A stretch of DNA of 64,000 bases from Erythrobacter sp. (GCA_025698865.1 JAILWQ010000002.1:394385-458384), one strand, 5' to 3'; counted from the stretch's first letter, positions 8,104-17,128 are shown. The notes: generated by a model from the letters alone, not told the origin. Numbers and translations: made by a program.

Positions 8104-9486
8104 ATGCCCGCCATCCATCGCTTCACCGCGCGTCTTCTGGCCGCTCTCGCCCTTCTGGCGCTGGGAGCGCAGCCGGTCATGGCGCAGTCGATCCTGCGCG
8201 ATGCGGAGACCGAGGCGTTCCTCGCCGACCTGTCCGAACCGCTGGTCGAGGCGGCGGGCCTGCGCCCCGGCAACGTCGAGATGGTGCTGCTCAACGATCC
8301 CTCGATCAACGCCTTCGTCGCGGGCGGGCAGGCGGTCTATCTCCACAGCGGCCTCATCAGCGCGGCGGGCAGCGCCAACGAGGTGCAGGGCGTGGTCGCG
8401 CACGAATTGGGCCATATCACCGGCGGGCATATCGTGCGCCAGGGCGAGGGGATGAAGGCGGCGAGCAACATCTCGCTCCTCTCGCTGCTTGCCGGGATCG
8501 GCGCTGCGCTGGCGGGCGCAGGTGACGCCGCGATGGCCGCGGTCATGGCGGGCCAGCGCGCAGCGATGGGCAAGTTCCTCGCCTATTCGCGCATGGAGGA
8601 AGGCTCGGCGGACATCGCCGGGGCAAAGTTCCTTTCGGATGCCGGGATCACGGGCCAGGGATCGCTCACCTTCTTCGGCCGGTTGCAGAACCGCGAGTTC
8701 CGCTACGGCTACAGCCAGGACGACGATGCGGCCTTCACCCGCACCCACCCTCTCTCGGGCGACCGCATCGCCACCCTGCGCGAGGTGTATGAGAACGATC
8801 CGGCCTGGAACACGCCACCCGACGCCGAACTTCAGCAGCGATTCATCCGGATCCAGGCGAAACTGGCGGGGTATCTGTCCGATCCGCAGCAGATCCTGCG
8901 CAATTATCCGGGAAGCGACACTTCGGTCCCGGCGCGTTACGCTCGCGCCTACGCCTATCACCGCACGGCCCGGGTGGAGGAGGCATTGGACGAGACCCGC
9001 GCCCTGCTCGCCGCCGCGCCCGACGATCCCTATTTTCTTGAACTCCAAGGGCAGATCCTCCTCGAGTCCGGCCGCCCGGAAGAAGCGCTTGGCGTGCTGC
9101 GCCGGGCGACCGCGCTTACCAACGCCCAGCCGCTGATCGCCACGCTGTTCGGACATGCGCTGATCGCCACCGAGGACAGCGCAAACCATGAAGAGGCCGA
9201 GCGCGTGCTCCGCGCCGCGGTCGCCAAGGACCGGTTCAATCCCTTCGCCTGGCGCCAGCTCGGCACCGTCTATGCCGCCCGCGGCGACATTCCGCGCGCC
9301 CGGCTCGCCAGCGCCGAACAACAGGTGATGACGCGCGAATACGAGATGGCCCTGCGCAGCGCGCGGGAGGCCGAAGCCGGGCTGCCGCAGGGCTCGGCCG
9401 ACTGGATCCGCGCGCAGGACGTCGCTCTGGAAGCACGCGCCATGCTCGAGCGGGTGAAGGATAGCGGTAGCGATACCGCCCGCTGA
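8104..9486 (+). CDS. M48 family metalloprotease with TPR domain, BepA-like
   Basis: 460-aa periplasmic protease and chaperone of the BepA (YfgC) type, which in E. coli assists assembly or degradation of the LptD outer-membrane protein. A signal peptide (residues 1-27, cleavage near V-M-A-Q) is followed by the zinc site H100-E-L-G-H104 and the third ligand E166 in the E-x-x-A-D pattern. The C-terminal half (about 270-450) carries TPR-like helical repeats. The gene is followed at 17 bp by a DsbA-like thiol oxidoreductase, a fitting partner because BepA substrates in E. coli depend on disulfide rearrangement. Confidence 0.88.
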   Translation: MPAIHRFTARLLAALALLALGAQPVMAQSILRDAETEAFLADLSEPLVEAAGLRPGNVEMVLLNDPSINAFVAGGQAVYLHSGLISAAGSANEVQGVVAHELGHITGGHIVRQGEGMKAASNISLLSLLAGIGAALAGAGDAAMAAVMAGQRAAMGKFLAYSRMEEGSADIAGAKFLSDAGITGQGSLTFFGRLQNREFRYGYSQDDDAAFTRTHPLSGDRIATLREVYENDPAWNTPPDAELQQRFIRIQAKLAGYLSDPQQILRNYPGSDTSVPARYARAYAYHRTARVEEALDETRALLAAAPDDPYFLELQGQILLESGRPEEALGVLRRATALTNAQPLIATLFGHALIATEDSANHEEAERVLRAAVAKDRFNPFAWRQLGTVYAARGDIPRARLASAEQQVMTREYEMALRSAREAEAGLPQGSADWIRAQDVALEARAMLERVKDSGSDTAR

Positions 9487-9503
9487 CTGGCAGGGGCACG
9501 CCA

Positions 9504-10196
9504 ATGAAGCAGCATGTTGTCACCGCCGCTCTGGCGCTCGTCTTCGGTTTCGTCGGTGCCGGGATCTGGTCGCTCAGCGGCCTCGGCGAAAATCGCACCC
9601 GCGAATATCTGCTCGCGCATCCGGGCATTCTCAACGACATGGTCGAGGCGCTCAAGGCCGAACAGAGCGGCGAGCGGCTCGCCGCGGCGGGCGATACCGT
9701 GTTCGAACCCTTTCCCGGCGCGGTGCTCGGCAACCCGCAAGGCTCGCGCACGCTGGTCAGCTTCACCGACCATGCCTGCGGATATTGCCGCCAGAGCGAA
9801 CCCGATCTGCGCCGCCTGATCGCCGAGGACCCCCAGCTGCGCGTGGTGATGCGCGAATGGCCGATCTTCGAAGGCTCGGAAGCGGCCGCCCGCATGGCGC
9901 TCGCTGCCGCCGAACAGGGGCGCTACGATGCGTTCTACAAGGCGCTGTTCGATCTCGGCCAGCCGACCCCCGCCTCGATCGGGCGCGCGGCTGAAACCGC
10001 GGGGCTCGACATGGAGCGCGCGAAACGCGTCGCCGGATCGAGCGAAGTCACCGCCGAACTCGCGCGCAACGACCAGCTCGCCCGCTCGCTCGGCTTCGTC
10101 GGCACGCCCGCCTGGGTCACCGGCGACCAGATCCTTCAGGGCGCGGTCGGCTACGACGCGCTGGCCGCTGCGGTAGAGCAGAGCGACGAGGCGTGA
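9504..10196 (+). CDS. DsbA family thiol:disulfide oxidoreductase
   Basis: 230 aa. An N-terminal hydrophobic segment (residues 5-25) exports or anchors the protein in the periplasm. The thioredoxin-fold active site is H-A-C92-G-Y-C95, and the cis-proline is in V-G-T-P-A-W. The domain order matches DsbA/DsbG-like proteins of alphaproteobacteria, with the helical insertion after the active site. Its stop overlaps the start of the next gene (GTGA), so expression is coupled to the PDZ metalloprotease. Likely role: disulfide formation or isomerisation in envelope proteins handled by the neighbouring proteases. Confidence 0.87.
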   Translation: MKQHVVTAALALVFGFVGAGIWSLSGLGENRTREYLLAHPGILNDMVEALKAEQSGERLAAAGDTVFEPFPGAVLGNPQGSRTLVSFTDHACGYCRQSEPDLRRLIAEDPQLRVVMREWPIFEGSEAAARMALAAAEQGRYDAFYKALFDLGQPTPASIGRAAETAGLDMERAKRVAGSSEVTAELARNDQLARSLGFVGTPAWVTGDQILQGAVGYDALAAAVEQSDEA

Positions 10197-11146
10197 GGCG
10201 GCGGCTCGCTGTCCTCGCGGGTGCGCTGATACTCGCGTTCTCGCCGCCAGCCGTTGCGGCACCGACCGGCGATCTCGCGCTGCTGCAACAACGCGACGCG
10301 CAGCTCTTCGCCACCGGCTGGCGCCTCGCCCGTGCGAACGCGCCCTATTGCCGCGAGACGGTACCGGCGATCGGGATGCTGCTGCACGATGTGTTGGCCT
10401 ATGACGATCCCGCCGCGACCCGCGCCGCGCTGGGCCTGTCCGGCGATATCGGCGTGCAGGCAGCGGCTCCGGATTCCCCGGCCGCGGCGGCCGGCCTGCG
10501 CGCCAATGCGACGGTAGCAGCGATAAACGGCACGGCGATGGCGGATATTCCGCCGAGCGACCCGCGCTGGGAGCGGCTGGCCCTGTTGCAGGACAGGATC
10601 GACGCCGAACTCGCCGTCCCTGCGCAGATCGATTGGACCGGTCCCGACGGCATCCCGCACAGCGACCAGATCGCCCCGGTGCCGGTCTGCCGCACCCGTT
10701 TCGAGGTGCTGAGCTCTGGCAGCCGCGCGCTGGCGGAGGGGTCGCGCGTGATCTTCGGGCGCGACTTTCCCGGCTTCGCCTATGCCGAGGACGAATTCGC
10801 CGCCGCCGTCGCACACGAACTCGCGCACAACCTCCTCGGCCACCGCGCGCAGCTCGATGCCGAAGGGCGCGGCCGCTCGCGCATCCGCCTGACCGAGCGC
10901 GAGGCCGACCGGCTGATGCCGTGGCTGCTCCACAATGCCGGCTATGATCCACGCGCCGCGGTCCGCTTCATGGAGCGCTGGGGACCGCGCCATGGCGGCG
11001 GCCTGTTCCGCAAGCGCACCCATGACGGGTGGGACGAGCGAGCCGAATTCATCTCCGCCGAAATCGAGGCGATGCGCCAAGTGATCGCCGAGACCGGAGC
11101 CGCCGACTGGTCGCGCCATTTTCGGCGCGAGGCGGACGCGGACTAG
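10193..11146 (+). CDS. Secreted zinc metalloprotease with PDZ domain (M48-like)
   Basis: 317 aa from a GTG that overlaps the preceding stop by 4 bp. A signal peptide (1-23) precedes a helical region, then a PDZ-like domain (about 75-145) containing A-G-L-R-A-N-A-T-V-A-A-I-N-G. The zinc motif H208-E-L-A-H212 and the downstream E235-x-x-A-D fit an M48-like protease. The PDZ before the catalytic part suggests recognition of exposed C termini, as in DegS-like systems. It is last in the envelope operon and its stop overlaps the stop of the convergent HD-domain gene. Confidence 0.82.
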   Translation: MRRRLAVLAGALILAFSPPAVAAPTGDLALLQQRDAQLFATGWRLARANAPYCRETVPAIGMLLHDVLAYDDPAATRAALGLSGDIGVQAAAPDSPAAAAGLRANATVAAINGTAMADIPPSDPRWERLALLQDRIDAELAVPAQIDWTGPDGIPHSDQIAPVPVCRTRFEVLSSGSRALAEGSRVIFGRDFPGFAYAEDEFAAAVAHELAHNLLGHRAQLDAEGRGRSRIRLTEREADRLMPWLLHNAGYDPRAAVRFMERWGPRHGGGLFRKRTHDGWDERAEFISAEIEAMRQVIAETGAADWSRHFRREADAD

Positions 11147-11778
11147 GCCACTTCCTCCTCCGCTTCGACAGCCTTGGCATAGAGGCTGGCGAGCGGCTTC
11201 GCCATCACCCGTCGGACCATCGGCTCGAAGAATTCAAGGCTCTCGCTCTCGTAATCCGGGTCGAAGGCGGCCTGGTCGTATTTCTCGCAGAATTCGCGGC
11301 ACGCCTCGAAATGCGGATTTTCGCGGAACTGCTCGCGCGCGTTCTGGTCCATGCCGAGGAAGTGGAAATAATAGTAACCCTGGAAGGCGCCGTGGTTCTG
11401 GCAGATCCAGTGGTTCTCCTCGCTCACGAAGGGCTTGAGGATCGAGGCGGCGACCTCGGGGTGGTTGTAGCTGCCGAGCGTGTCGCCGATGTCGTGGAGC
11501 AGCGCCATCACCACATATTGCTCGTCCCGCCCGTCGCGATGCGCGCGAGTCGCAGTCTGGAGCGAATGTTCGAGCCGGCAGACGGGGAAGCCGCCGAAAT
11601 CGCCGTCGAGCAGCCTGAGATGGTCGAGCACCCGGTCCGGCAGGCCGCGGGCGAATGCGCGGTATTCCCCGCCGATGATCGCCCAGTCGTCGGCCGTGCC
11701 TTCCTTCATCTCGCGGAACGCCGCCCGGCTTCTGGCGTGTTCCGCGATCCCGTGGGCCGTCTGTTCGCTGACATCCAT
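11143..11778 (-). CDS. HD-domain protein (phosphohydrolase or PhnZ/TmpB-like oxygenase)
   Basis: 211-aa soluble protein with the HD metal site: L-E-H-S-L-Q-T-A-T-R-A, then A-L-L-H-D-I-G-D, and N-H-P-E-V-A. The pattern H-S-L-Q-x-A together with H-D-I-G-D is also seen in the mixed-valent diiron oxygenases PhnZ and TmpB and in myo-inositol oxygenases, so it may be an oxygenase rather than a phosphohydrolase. The C terminus is rich in aromatic and acidic residues. It is a single gene on the minus strand; its last 4 bp overlap the convergent protease gene. Confidence 0.75.
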   Translation of the reverse strand: MDVSEQTAHGIAEHARSRAAFREMKEGTADDWAIIGGEYRAFARGLPDRVLDHLRLLDGDFGGFPVCRLEHSLQTATRAHRDGRDEQYVVMALLHDIGDTLGSYNHPEVAASILKPFVSEENHWICQNHGAFQGYYYFHFLGMDQNAREQFRENPHFEACREFCEKYDQAAFDPDYESESLEFFEPMVRRVMAKPLASLYAKAVEAEEEVA

Positions 11779-11861
11779 CGTATCTCTCCCTCGCCCCGCC
11801 CGAAAGCAGGCATCCTAGCGTCTGGCGCAGGGCGTCGCAATTGCGCTAAGGCCTCTCGCCT

Positions 11862-13082
11862 ATGGCCGTGCTGCCCTTCCAGCCCACTCCGTTCTTCGCC
11901 AACAAGAACCGCGCGTTCTGGTATCTGCAATTGGGCGGCTGGGGCGGCGTGTTCCTTCTCTACGGCATGTCCTCGATCGCCAACAGCCAGCCGATCGACC
12001 GCCTCGTCATCCGCCTCATCGCCACCATCACCGGCTTCTCGCTCAGCCTGATCCTCTCGGTCATCTACCGCCAGCTGATCGCCCAGCGTCCGCTGGTCAC
12101 ATGGACCGGAACGGTGGTGGTCCTGGCCCTGGCGACCGGGGTCCACGCCTTCATCGACAGCTGGGTGCTGGATCTCGCCGGGGCATCGAACAGCACCGGT
12201 TTCGCGCGCCTGTTCGTCGGCATCTATTTCTTCGATCTCGTGCTGCTCGGCGCATGGTCGGCGCTCTATTACGCGATCAATTTCTTCCTCCAGGTGGAGG
12301 AACAGGCCGACCGGCTCGAACGGCTGGAAGCGCAGGCAACCAGCGCGCAGCTTGCCATGCTGCGTTACCAGCTCAATCCGCATTTCCTGTTCAATACTTT
12401 GAATTCGATCAGCACCCTCGTCCTGCTCAAGCAGACCGCACCGGCCAATGCGATGCTCACCCGCCTCTCGAGCTTCCTGCGCCACACGCTCGTCACCGAA
12501 CCGGGCGCGAAGGTGACGATCGAGCAGGAGATCGAGACGCTGAAGCTCTATCTCGATATCGAACGGATGCGGTTCGAGGAGCGCTTGCAGACCAATTTCC
12601 GCGTCGATCCGCAGGCGGCCGAGGCCTGTCTGCCGTCGATGCTGCTCCAGCCTCTGGTCGAGAATGCGATCAAGTACGGCGTCAGCCCGCAGGAAGAAGG
12701 CGCCGAGATCACGCTGACCGCCAAGATCGTCGGTCAGCGGCTGCGCGTGACGGTCAGCGATACCGGCCCCGGCATCAGCGAAGCGGGTTCGGGCACGATC
12801 CCGCCCGCCATGCTCGACCGTTCGCGCCGCACCACCTCGACCGGCGTCGGCCTCGCCAATATCCGCGACCGGCTGGCGCAGGCCTATGGCGACGAACACC
12901 GCTTCGAAATCCGCTCTCCCGAGAGCGGCGGCTTCACCGTTCTGATCGAGATCCCCTTCGAAGGGGCCGAGACGGACGCCCTTCCATCCCCCAGAAACTC
13001 CAAAACGATCCCATCGCGGCAACCGGCGTCCCCCTCGCCCGTTGGCGAGGGATCAGTGCCGCAAAGGGCCCCACAGACATGA
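11862..13082 (+). CDS. LytS-type sensor histidine kinase
   Basis: 406 aa. Four hydrophobic helices in residues about 20-145 form a small membrane sensor with hardly any periplasmic domain. Then comes a short coiled coil and the His_kinase domain with the phospho-acceptor in Q-L-N-P-H174-F-L-F-N-T. The ATPase domain has the N box P-L-V-E-N-A-I-K-Y and G boxes D-T-G-P-G and G-V-G-L. The last 40 residues, after P-F-E-G-A-E-T-D, are low in complexity and contain a GC-rich palindrome, so the natural C terminus may have been altered by an inserted repeat. The stop overlaps the response regulator start (ATGA). Signal unknown. Confidence 0.9.
   Translation: MAVLPFQPTPFFANKNRAFWYLQLGGWGGVFLLYGMSSIANSQPIDRLVIRLIATITGFSLSLILSVIYRQLIAQRPLVTWTGTVVVLALATGVHAFIDSWVLDLAGASNSTGFARLFVGIYFFDLVLLGAWSALYYAINFFLQVEEQADRLERLEAQATSAQLAMLRYQLNPHFLFNTLNSISTLVLLKQTAPANAMLTRLSSFLRHTLVTEPGAKVTIEQEIETLKLYLDIERMRFEERLQTNFRVDPQAAEACLPSMLLQPLVENAIKYGVSPQEEGAEITLTAKIVGQRLRVTVSDTGPGISEAGSGTIPPAMLDRSRRTTSTGVGLANIRDRLAQAYGDEHRFEIRSPESGGFTVLIEIPFEGAETDALPSPRNSKTIPSRQPASPSPVGEGSVPQRAPQT
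13032..13051. repeat. REP-like palindrome in the 3' end of the kinase gene
   Basis: CCCTCGCC-CGTT-GGCGAGGG is a perfect 8-bp stem with a 4-nt loop. It is located in the low-complexity tail of the histidine kinase, 28 bp before the response regulator ATG. The shape resembles repetitive extragenic palindromes. I saw only this copy in the window. Confidence 0.5.
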
Positions 13083-13876
13083 CCATACGCACCATCCTCG
13101 TCGACGACGAGAAACTCGCCATCCAGGGCCTCCAGCTCCGGCTCGAACCCTATAGCGACGTCGAGATCATCGAGACCTGCCAGAACGGGCGCGAGGCGAT
13201 CCGCGCGATCAAGACGCAGAAGCCCGACCTCGTCTTCCTCGACATCCAGATGCCCGGTTTCGACGGGTTTTCGGTGGTGCAGGGTGTGATGGAGATCGAC
13301 CCGCCGCTGTTCGTCTTCGTGACCGCCTTTCAGGAACACGCGATCCGCGCCTTCGAGGCGAACGCCGTCAATTACCTGATGAAACCGGTCGACGAGGACA
13401 AGCTCGCCGACACGATCGAGCGCGTGCGCCAGCGCCTGGCGGAAAAGAAGAGCTCGGACGAGGCGGACAAGCTGCGCAACGTGCTCGCCGAAGTCGCACC
13501 CGAGGCGGCCGAGGAGATGACCGGCGAGGACGGCGAGGCCGCCGGTCGTTACGAAAAGCTCATCAACGTGAAGGATCGCGGCCAGATCTTCCGCGTCGAA
13601 GTCGGCACGATCGAGCATATCGAGGCTGCGGGCGATTACATGTGCATCTACACCGGGGACAATTCGCTGATCCTGCGCGAGACGATGAAGGACCTCGAGC
13701 GCCGGCTCGATCCGCGCAAGTTCCAGCGTGTCCACCGCTCGACCATCGTCAATCTCGACCAGGTCCGGCAGGTAAAGCCGCACACCAATGGCGAGTGCTT
13801 CCTGGTGCTCGACAGCGGAGCCGAAGTGAAGGTCAGCCGCAGCTATCGCGACGTGGTCGCGCGCTTCGTTCACTGA
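13079..13876 (+). CDS. LytTR family response regulator
   Basis: 265 aa. The receiver domain (1-120) has the acidic pocket D9-D10 and phospho-acceptor D55 in V-F-L-D-I-Q-M-P-G. An acidic linker with charged residues (about 122-158) leads to a LytTR DNA-binding domain (about 165-262; H-I-E-A-A-G-D-Y, R-K-F-Q-R-V-H-R-S-T). It binds DNA as output of the LytS kinase encoded directly upstream with a 4-bp overlap. Targets are not visible here; the AI-2E-family permease 39 bp downstream is a candidate. Confidence 0.92.
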   Translation: MTIRTILVDDEKLAIQGLQLRLEPYSDVEIIETCQNGREAIRAIKTQKPDLVFLDIQMPGFDGFSVVQGVMEIDPPLFVFVTAFQEHAIRAFEANAVNYLMKPVDEDKLADTIERVRQRLAEKKSSDEADKLRNVLAEVAPEAAEEMTGEDGEAAGRYEKLINVKDRGQIFRVEVGTIEHIEAAGDYMCIYTGDNSLILRETMKDLERRLDPRKFQRVHRSTIVNLDQVRQVKPHTNGECFLVLDSGAEVKVSRSYRDVVARFVH

Positions 13877-13915
13877 TCGCGGATCGGACATCGCGCATTG
13901 GACAGGGGGCACGGG

Positions 13916-15055
13916 ATGACGACAGAGTCGCCTGAGGGGCGGGCGCAGAGCCGGCGGCTGGAGCGTGGCGGATTCATCCTGTTCCTGGCGCTTTTCACGA
14001 TCGGGCTGGCGTGGATCGCCTGGCCGTTCGCCTCGGCGATCCTGTGGGCGGCGCTGGCGGCGATCATCTTCCAGCCACTGTTCCTGCGGTTCGAGCGCCA
14101 TCTGGGCGGCGGCAATCGCGCGGCGATCGTCACCCTGCTCGTCGTCACGGTTCTCGTCGTCGTTCCGGCGATCTGGATCGGCAACATCGTGATCGAGCAG
14201 GGCACGCGCATCTATTTCGCGCTTCAGAGCCAGCAGATCGATCCTGCCGCGTCATTTGACCGGGTGCACGATGCCCTGCCGCTGAGCTGGCAGCGAATGA
14301 TCGACAATGCCGGTTACGGCGATTTCGGCACGCTGCAACAGCGCGTCTCGCAATTCACGGAACAGGCGCTGGTGCTGGTCGGGCGACAGGCTCTGGCGCT
14401 GGGCGGCAGCGCCTTCGCCTTCGTGCTCTCGCTCGGCGTCGGGCTCTACGTCCTGTATTTCCTCCTGCGCGACGGACAGCGCATCGCGCCTGCGATCCGG
14501 GATTCGCTCCCGCTCGAACCGGCGGTCGCCCAGCAGCTGGCCGACCGGTTCGCGGTGGTCGTGCGCGCGACAATCAAGGGATCGGTCGTGGTCGGGCTGG
14601 CGCAGGGTGCGCTGGGCGCGATCACCTTCTGGATCGTGGGGATGCCCGCTGCCGTGCTGTTCGGCGTGCTGATGGCGATCTTCTCGCTGCTGCCCGCGCT
14701 CGGTCCGGCCATCGTGTGGATCCCGGTGGCAATCTACCTCGCCGTCATCGGCGGTTGGTGGCAGGCGGCCGTGGTGGTCGCCTCGGGCGTGGGCGTGATC
14801 GGCCTGGTCGACAATCTCCTGCGCCCGATCCTGGTCGGGCGCGATACCGGCATTCCCGACTGGCTGGTGCTGGTGACGACGCTTGGCGGCATCGCCACGC
14901 TCGGCCTCAGCGGCATCGTCGTCGGTCCGCTGCTGGCCGGCCTTTTCCTCACCGGCTGGGCGGTCCTGCGCGAAGAGCGCGGCATTGCCCCTCCGCCCCC
15001 TGCCGATCGACAGGCGGAAGCGGACCCGGCTCTTATCGAAAGACCCGTATCATGA
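13916..15055 (+). CDS. AI-2E family transporter
   Basis: 379-aa integral membrane permease. Paired N-terminal hydrophobic helices (about 18-60 and 65-90), a soluble middle portion (about 95-145), then further helices to about residue 355 give the layout of the AI-2E/PerM family. A real link to autoinducer-2 is shown only for a few members, and others move ions or unknown solutes, so the substrate is open. The ATG at 13916 follows AGGGGGCACGGG; a TTG 18 bp upstream is less likely. The stop overlaps nadC (ATGA). Confidence 0.85.
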   Translation: MTTESPEGRAQSRRLERGGFILFLALFTIGLAWIAWPFASAILWAALAAIIFQPLFLRFERHLGGGNRAAIVTLLVVTVLVVVPAIWIGNIVIEQGTRIYFALQSQQIDPAASFDRVHDALPLSWQRMIDNAGYGDFGTLQQRVSQFTEQALVLVGRQALALGGSAFAFVLSLGVGLYVLYFLLRDGQRIAPAIRDSLPLEPAVAQQLADRFAVVVRATIKGSVVVGLAQGALGAITFWIVGMPAAVLFGVLMAIFSLLPALGPAIVWIPVAIYLAVIGGWWQAAVVVASGVGVIGLVDNLLRPILVGRDTGIPDWLVLVTTLGGIATLGLSGIVVGPLLAGLFLTGWAVLREERGIAPPPPADRQAEADPALIERPVS

Positions 15056-15930
15056 GCGCGACCTGGACTCTGCCCGGCTTCGACCTCGACGCCTTCGTCC
15101 GCGACACGCTGGCCGAGGATCTCGGCGCGGGTCTGAAAGGCGGCGGGCGCGACGTGACCAGCGAGAGCGTGATCCCAGCCGATGCACGCTTTTCCGGCGT
15201 CATGGACAGTCGCGACGCGATCCGCGTGGCGGGGCTACCCATCGCCATGGCGTTCTTCCGCGCGCTCGACCCCGATGTCGAGATCGAGCTGCTGGCGGGC
15301 GACGGCGACGCGGTCGCGCCCGGCGGCAATCTCATGCGGCTGACCGGCAATGCGCGGGCGCTGCTGACCGCCGAGCGCAGCGCGCTCAACACCGTGCAGC
15401 ACCTTTCCGGCATCGCCACCATGGTGCGCGCCTATGTCGACGCGATGAGGGACGGGGGGAACAATCCCGACTGCATCCTGCTCGACACCCGCAAGACCAT
15501 TCCCGGCCTGCGCGTGCTCGAGAAATACGCGGTCCGGATGGGCGGCGGATCGAATCACCGCATGGGATTGTGGGACGCGGCGATGATCAAGGACAATCAC
15601 GTCCTCGTCGCGGGCAGCGTGGGCGAGGCGGTGCGCCGTGCGGTGGAAGCCGGCGTGCGCGAAATCATCTGCGAGGTCGACCGGATCGACCAGATCGAGC
15701 CCGCTCTGGAAGCCGGGGCCACGCGTCTGCTGCTCGACAACATGGACCCGGCCACTCTGCGCGAGGCGGTGGGCATTGTCGCCAGGCGAGTCCCGACCGA
15801 AGCGAGCGGCGGGATCGACCTCGCCACCATCGCGGCCAAGGCGGCGACGGGCGTCGACTACGTCTCGGTCGGCCGCCTGACCCAGAGCGCACCCGCGGCG
15901 GATATCGGGCTGGACTTCACCCCGCTGTGA
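15052..15930 (+). CDS. nadC: Nicotinate-nucleotide pyrophosphorylase (carboxylating)
   Basis: 292 aa, full length for quinolinate phosphoribosyltransferase, which turns quinolinate and PRPP into nicotinate mononucleotide in de novo NAD synthesis. Visible signatures: T-A-E-R-S-A-L-N near residue 103, L-D-T-R-K-T-I-P-G near 143, N-H-R-M-G-L near 165, I-K-D-N-H near 175, E-V-D near 205 and L-D-N-M near 225. The ATG overlaps the preceding stop, and the stop overlaps the GTG of the RNase T2 gene, so three genes are coupled. nadA and nadB are not in the window. Confidence 0.95.
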   Translation: MSATWTLPGFDLDAFVRDTLAEDLGAGLKGGGRDVTSESVIPADARFSGVMDSRDAIRVAGLPIAMAFFRALDPDVEIELLAGDGDAVAPGGNLMRLTGNARALLTAERSALNTVQHLSGIATMVRAYVDAMRDGGNNPDCILLDTRKTIPGLRVLEKYAVRMGGGSNHRMGLWDAAMIKDNHVLVAGSVGEAVRRAVEAGVREIICEVDRIDQIEPALEAGATRLLLDNMDPATLREAVGIVARRVPTEASGGIDLATIAAKAATGVDYVSVGRLTQSAPAADIGLDFTPL

Positions 15931-16637
15931 GGTCTCGCGCCGCGAGGATCGCGGCCGGCTTGGCCGCTTCCGTCATCGCAGCGCCGCTCGCCGCGCAATC
16001 CTATGAGTGCCGGATGCCGAAATCGGTGAGCGCCCCCGCCGTCGTGCCCGATGGGCCGGTGCGGCGGCTCCCCGTAACCGGCTACACCATGGCGCTGAGC
16101 TGGAGCCCCGAATTCTGCCGTTCGCGCGAGGGGCAGCGCGCCCACGCCCTGCAATGCTCCGGCGAGAATGGCCGTTTCGGTTTCGTGCTGCACGGGTTCT
16201 GGCCCGAAAGCGGGCGCAGCTGGCCGCAATGGTGCCCGACCACGCGGCGGCCGACCGGCGCTGCGATCGCCCGCCAGCTCTGCACAAGCCCCTCGCCGCG
16301 CCTCGTCGCCCGACAATGGGCCAAGCACGGAAGCTGTTCGGGCTGGACCCCGCAGACCTATTTCCGGGTCAGCAACATCCTGTTCGATTCGCTGCGCTTT
16401 CCCGATTTCGACCGGCTGAGCCGCAAGCCCGACCTTTCCGCGGGCGACCTGCGCGAATGGTTTCTCGCGGCGAACACCGGCTGGCGGCGCGATGCGATCG
16501 GCGTGAAACTGAACCCTCGCGGCTGGCTGGAGGAGGTGCGGCTCTGCTACAACCGGCGCTTCCGCCCCGAAGCCTGCGACAGGCGGCGTTTCGGCCCGGC
16601 GGACCACGCTCCGGTGCGGATCTGGCGCGGGCTCTAG
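15927..16637 (+). CDS. Ribonuclease T2 family protein
   Basis: 236 aa from a GTG overlapping the nadC stop. A signal peptide (about 1-24, ending L-A-A-Q) sends it to the periplasm. Both catalytic segments are intact: CAS I F-V-L-H89-G-F-W-P and CAS II W-A-K-H134-G-S-C. Paired cysteines suggest disulfides. RNase T2 enzymes (like E. coli RNase I) cut RNA without much base preference for nutrient salvage or RNA turnover. The coupling to nadC is curious. The stop overlaps the convergent tadA stop by 4 bp. Confidence 0.9.
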   Translation: MRSRAARIAAGLAASVIAAPLAAQSYECRMPKSVSAPAVVPDGPVRRLPVTGYTMALSWSPEFCRSREGQRAHALQCSGENGRFGFVLHGFWPESGRSWPQWCPTTRRPTGAAIARQLCTSPSPRLVARQWAKHGSCSGWTPQTYFRVSNILFDSLRFPDFDRLSRKPDLSAGDLREWFLAANTGWRRDAIGVKLNPRGWLEEVRLCYNRRFRPEACDRRRFGPADHAPVRIWRGL

Positions 16638-17089
16638 CGACGCTCGCGGAAGAAATCGCGCAGCAGCGCCGCCGCCTCGCTCTCGCCGATGCCCGAATAG
16701 ATTTCCGGCCGGTGGAGACATTGCGGCTGGTCGAACACCCGCCCCCCGTGTTCGACCGCACCGCCCTTGGGATCGCTCGCCCCGTAGTAAAGCCGCGCGA
16801 TTCGCGCATGGACGATGGCGCCGGCGCACATGGCGCAGGGCTCGAGCGTGACGTGCAGCTCGCAATCGACGAGCCGCTCGCTCCCCATCGCCTTAGCCGC
16901 CTGCCGGATCGCGACGATCTCGGCATGGGCGGTCGGATCATGGTCCGTGCGCGGAGCGTTGCACCCCTCGCCGACGATCCGGCCCCGGAAAGACACCACC
17001 GCGCCGACCGGAACCTCGCCGGAAGCGGCCGCTTCACGCGCGAGGGCGAGCGCCCTTGTCATCGCTTCGGAGGTCGGCCAAATGATCAT
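16634..17089 (-). CDS. tadA: tRNA-specific adenosine deaminase
   Basis: 151 aa. Deaminates A34 to inosine in the anticodon of tRNA-Arg(ACG). Zinc and catalytic motifs are intact: H55-A-E57 and P84-C85-A-M-C88. The length and the C-terminal end ([10 protein letters not shown]) are those of bacterial TadA. The gene is alone on the minus strand, convergent with RNase T2 and divergent from rpmB with a 150-bp gap that must hold both promoters. Confidence 0.95.
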   Translation of the reverse strand: MIIWPTSEAMTRALALAREAAASGEVPVGAVVSFRGRIVGEGCNAPRTDHDPTAHAEIVAIRQAAKAMGSERLVDCELHVTLEPCAMCAGAIVHARIARLYYGASDPKGGAVEHGGRVFDQPQCLHRPEIYSGIGESEAAALLRDFFRERR

Positions 17090-17128
17090 GCGCCGCCTCT
17101 AGGCTGGCCTTGGCTGCCCGACAATCGC

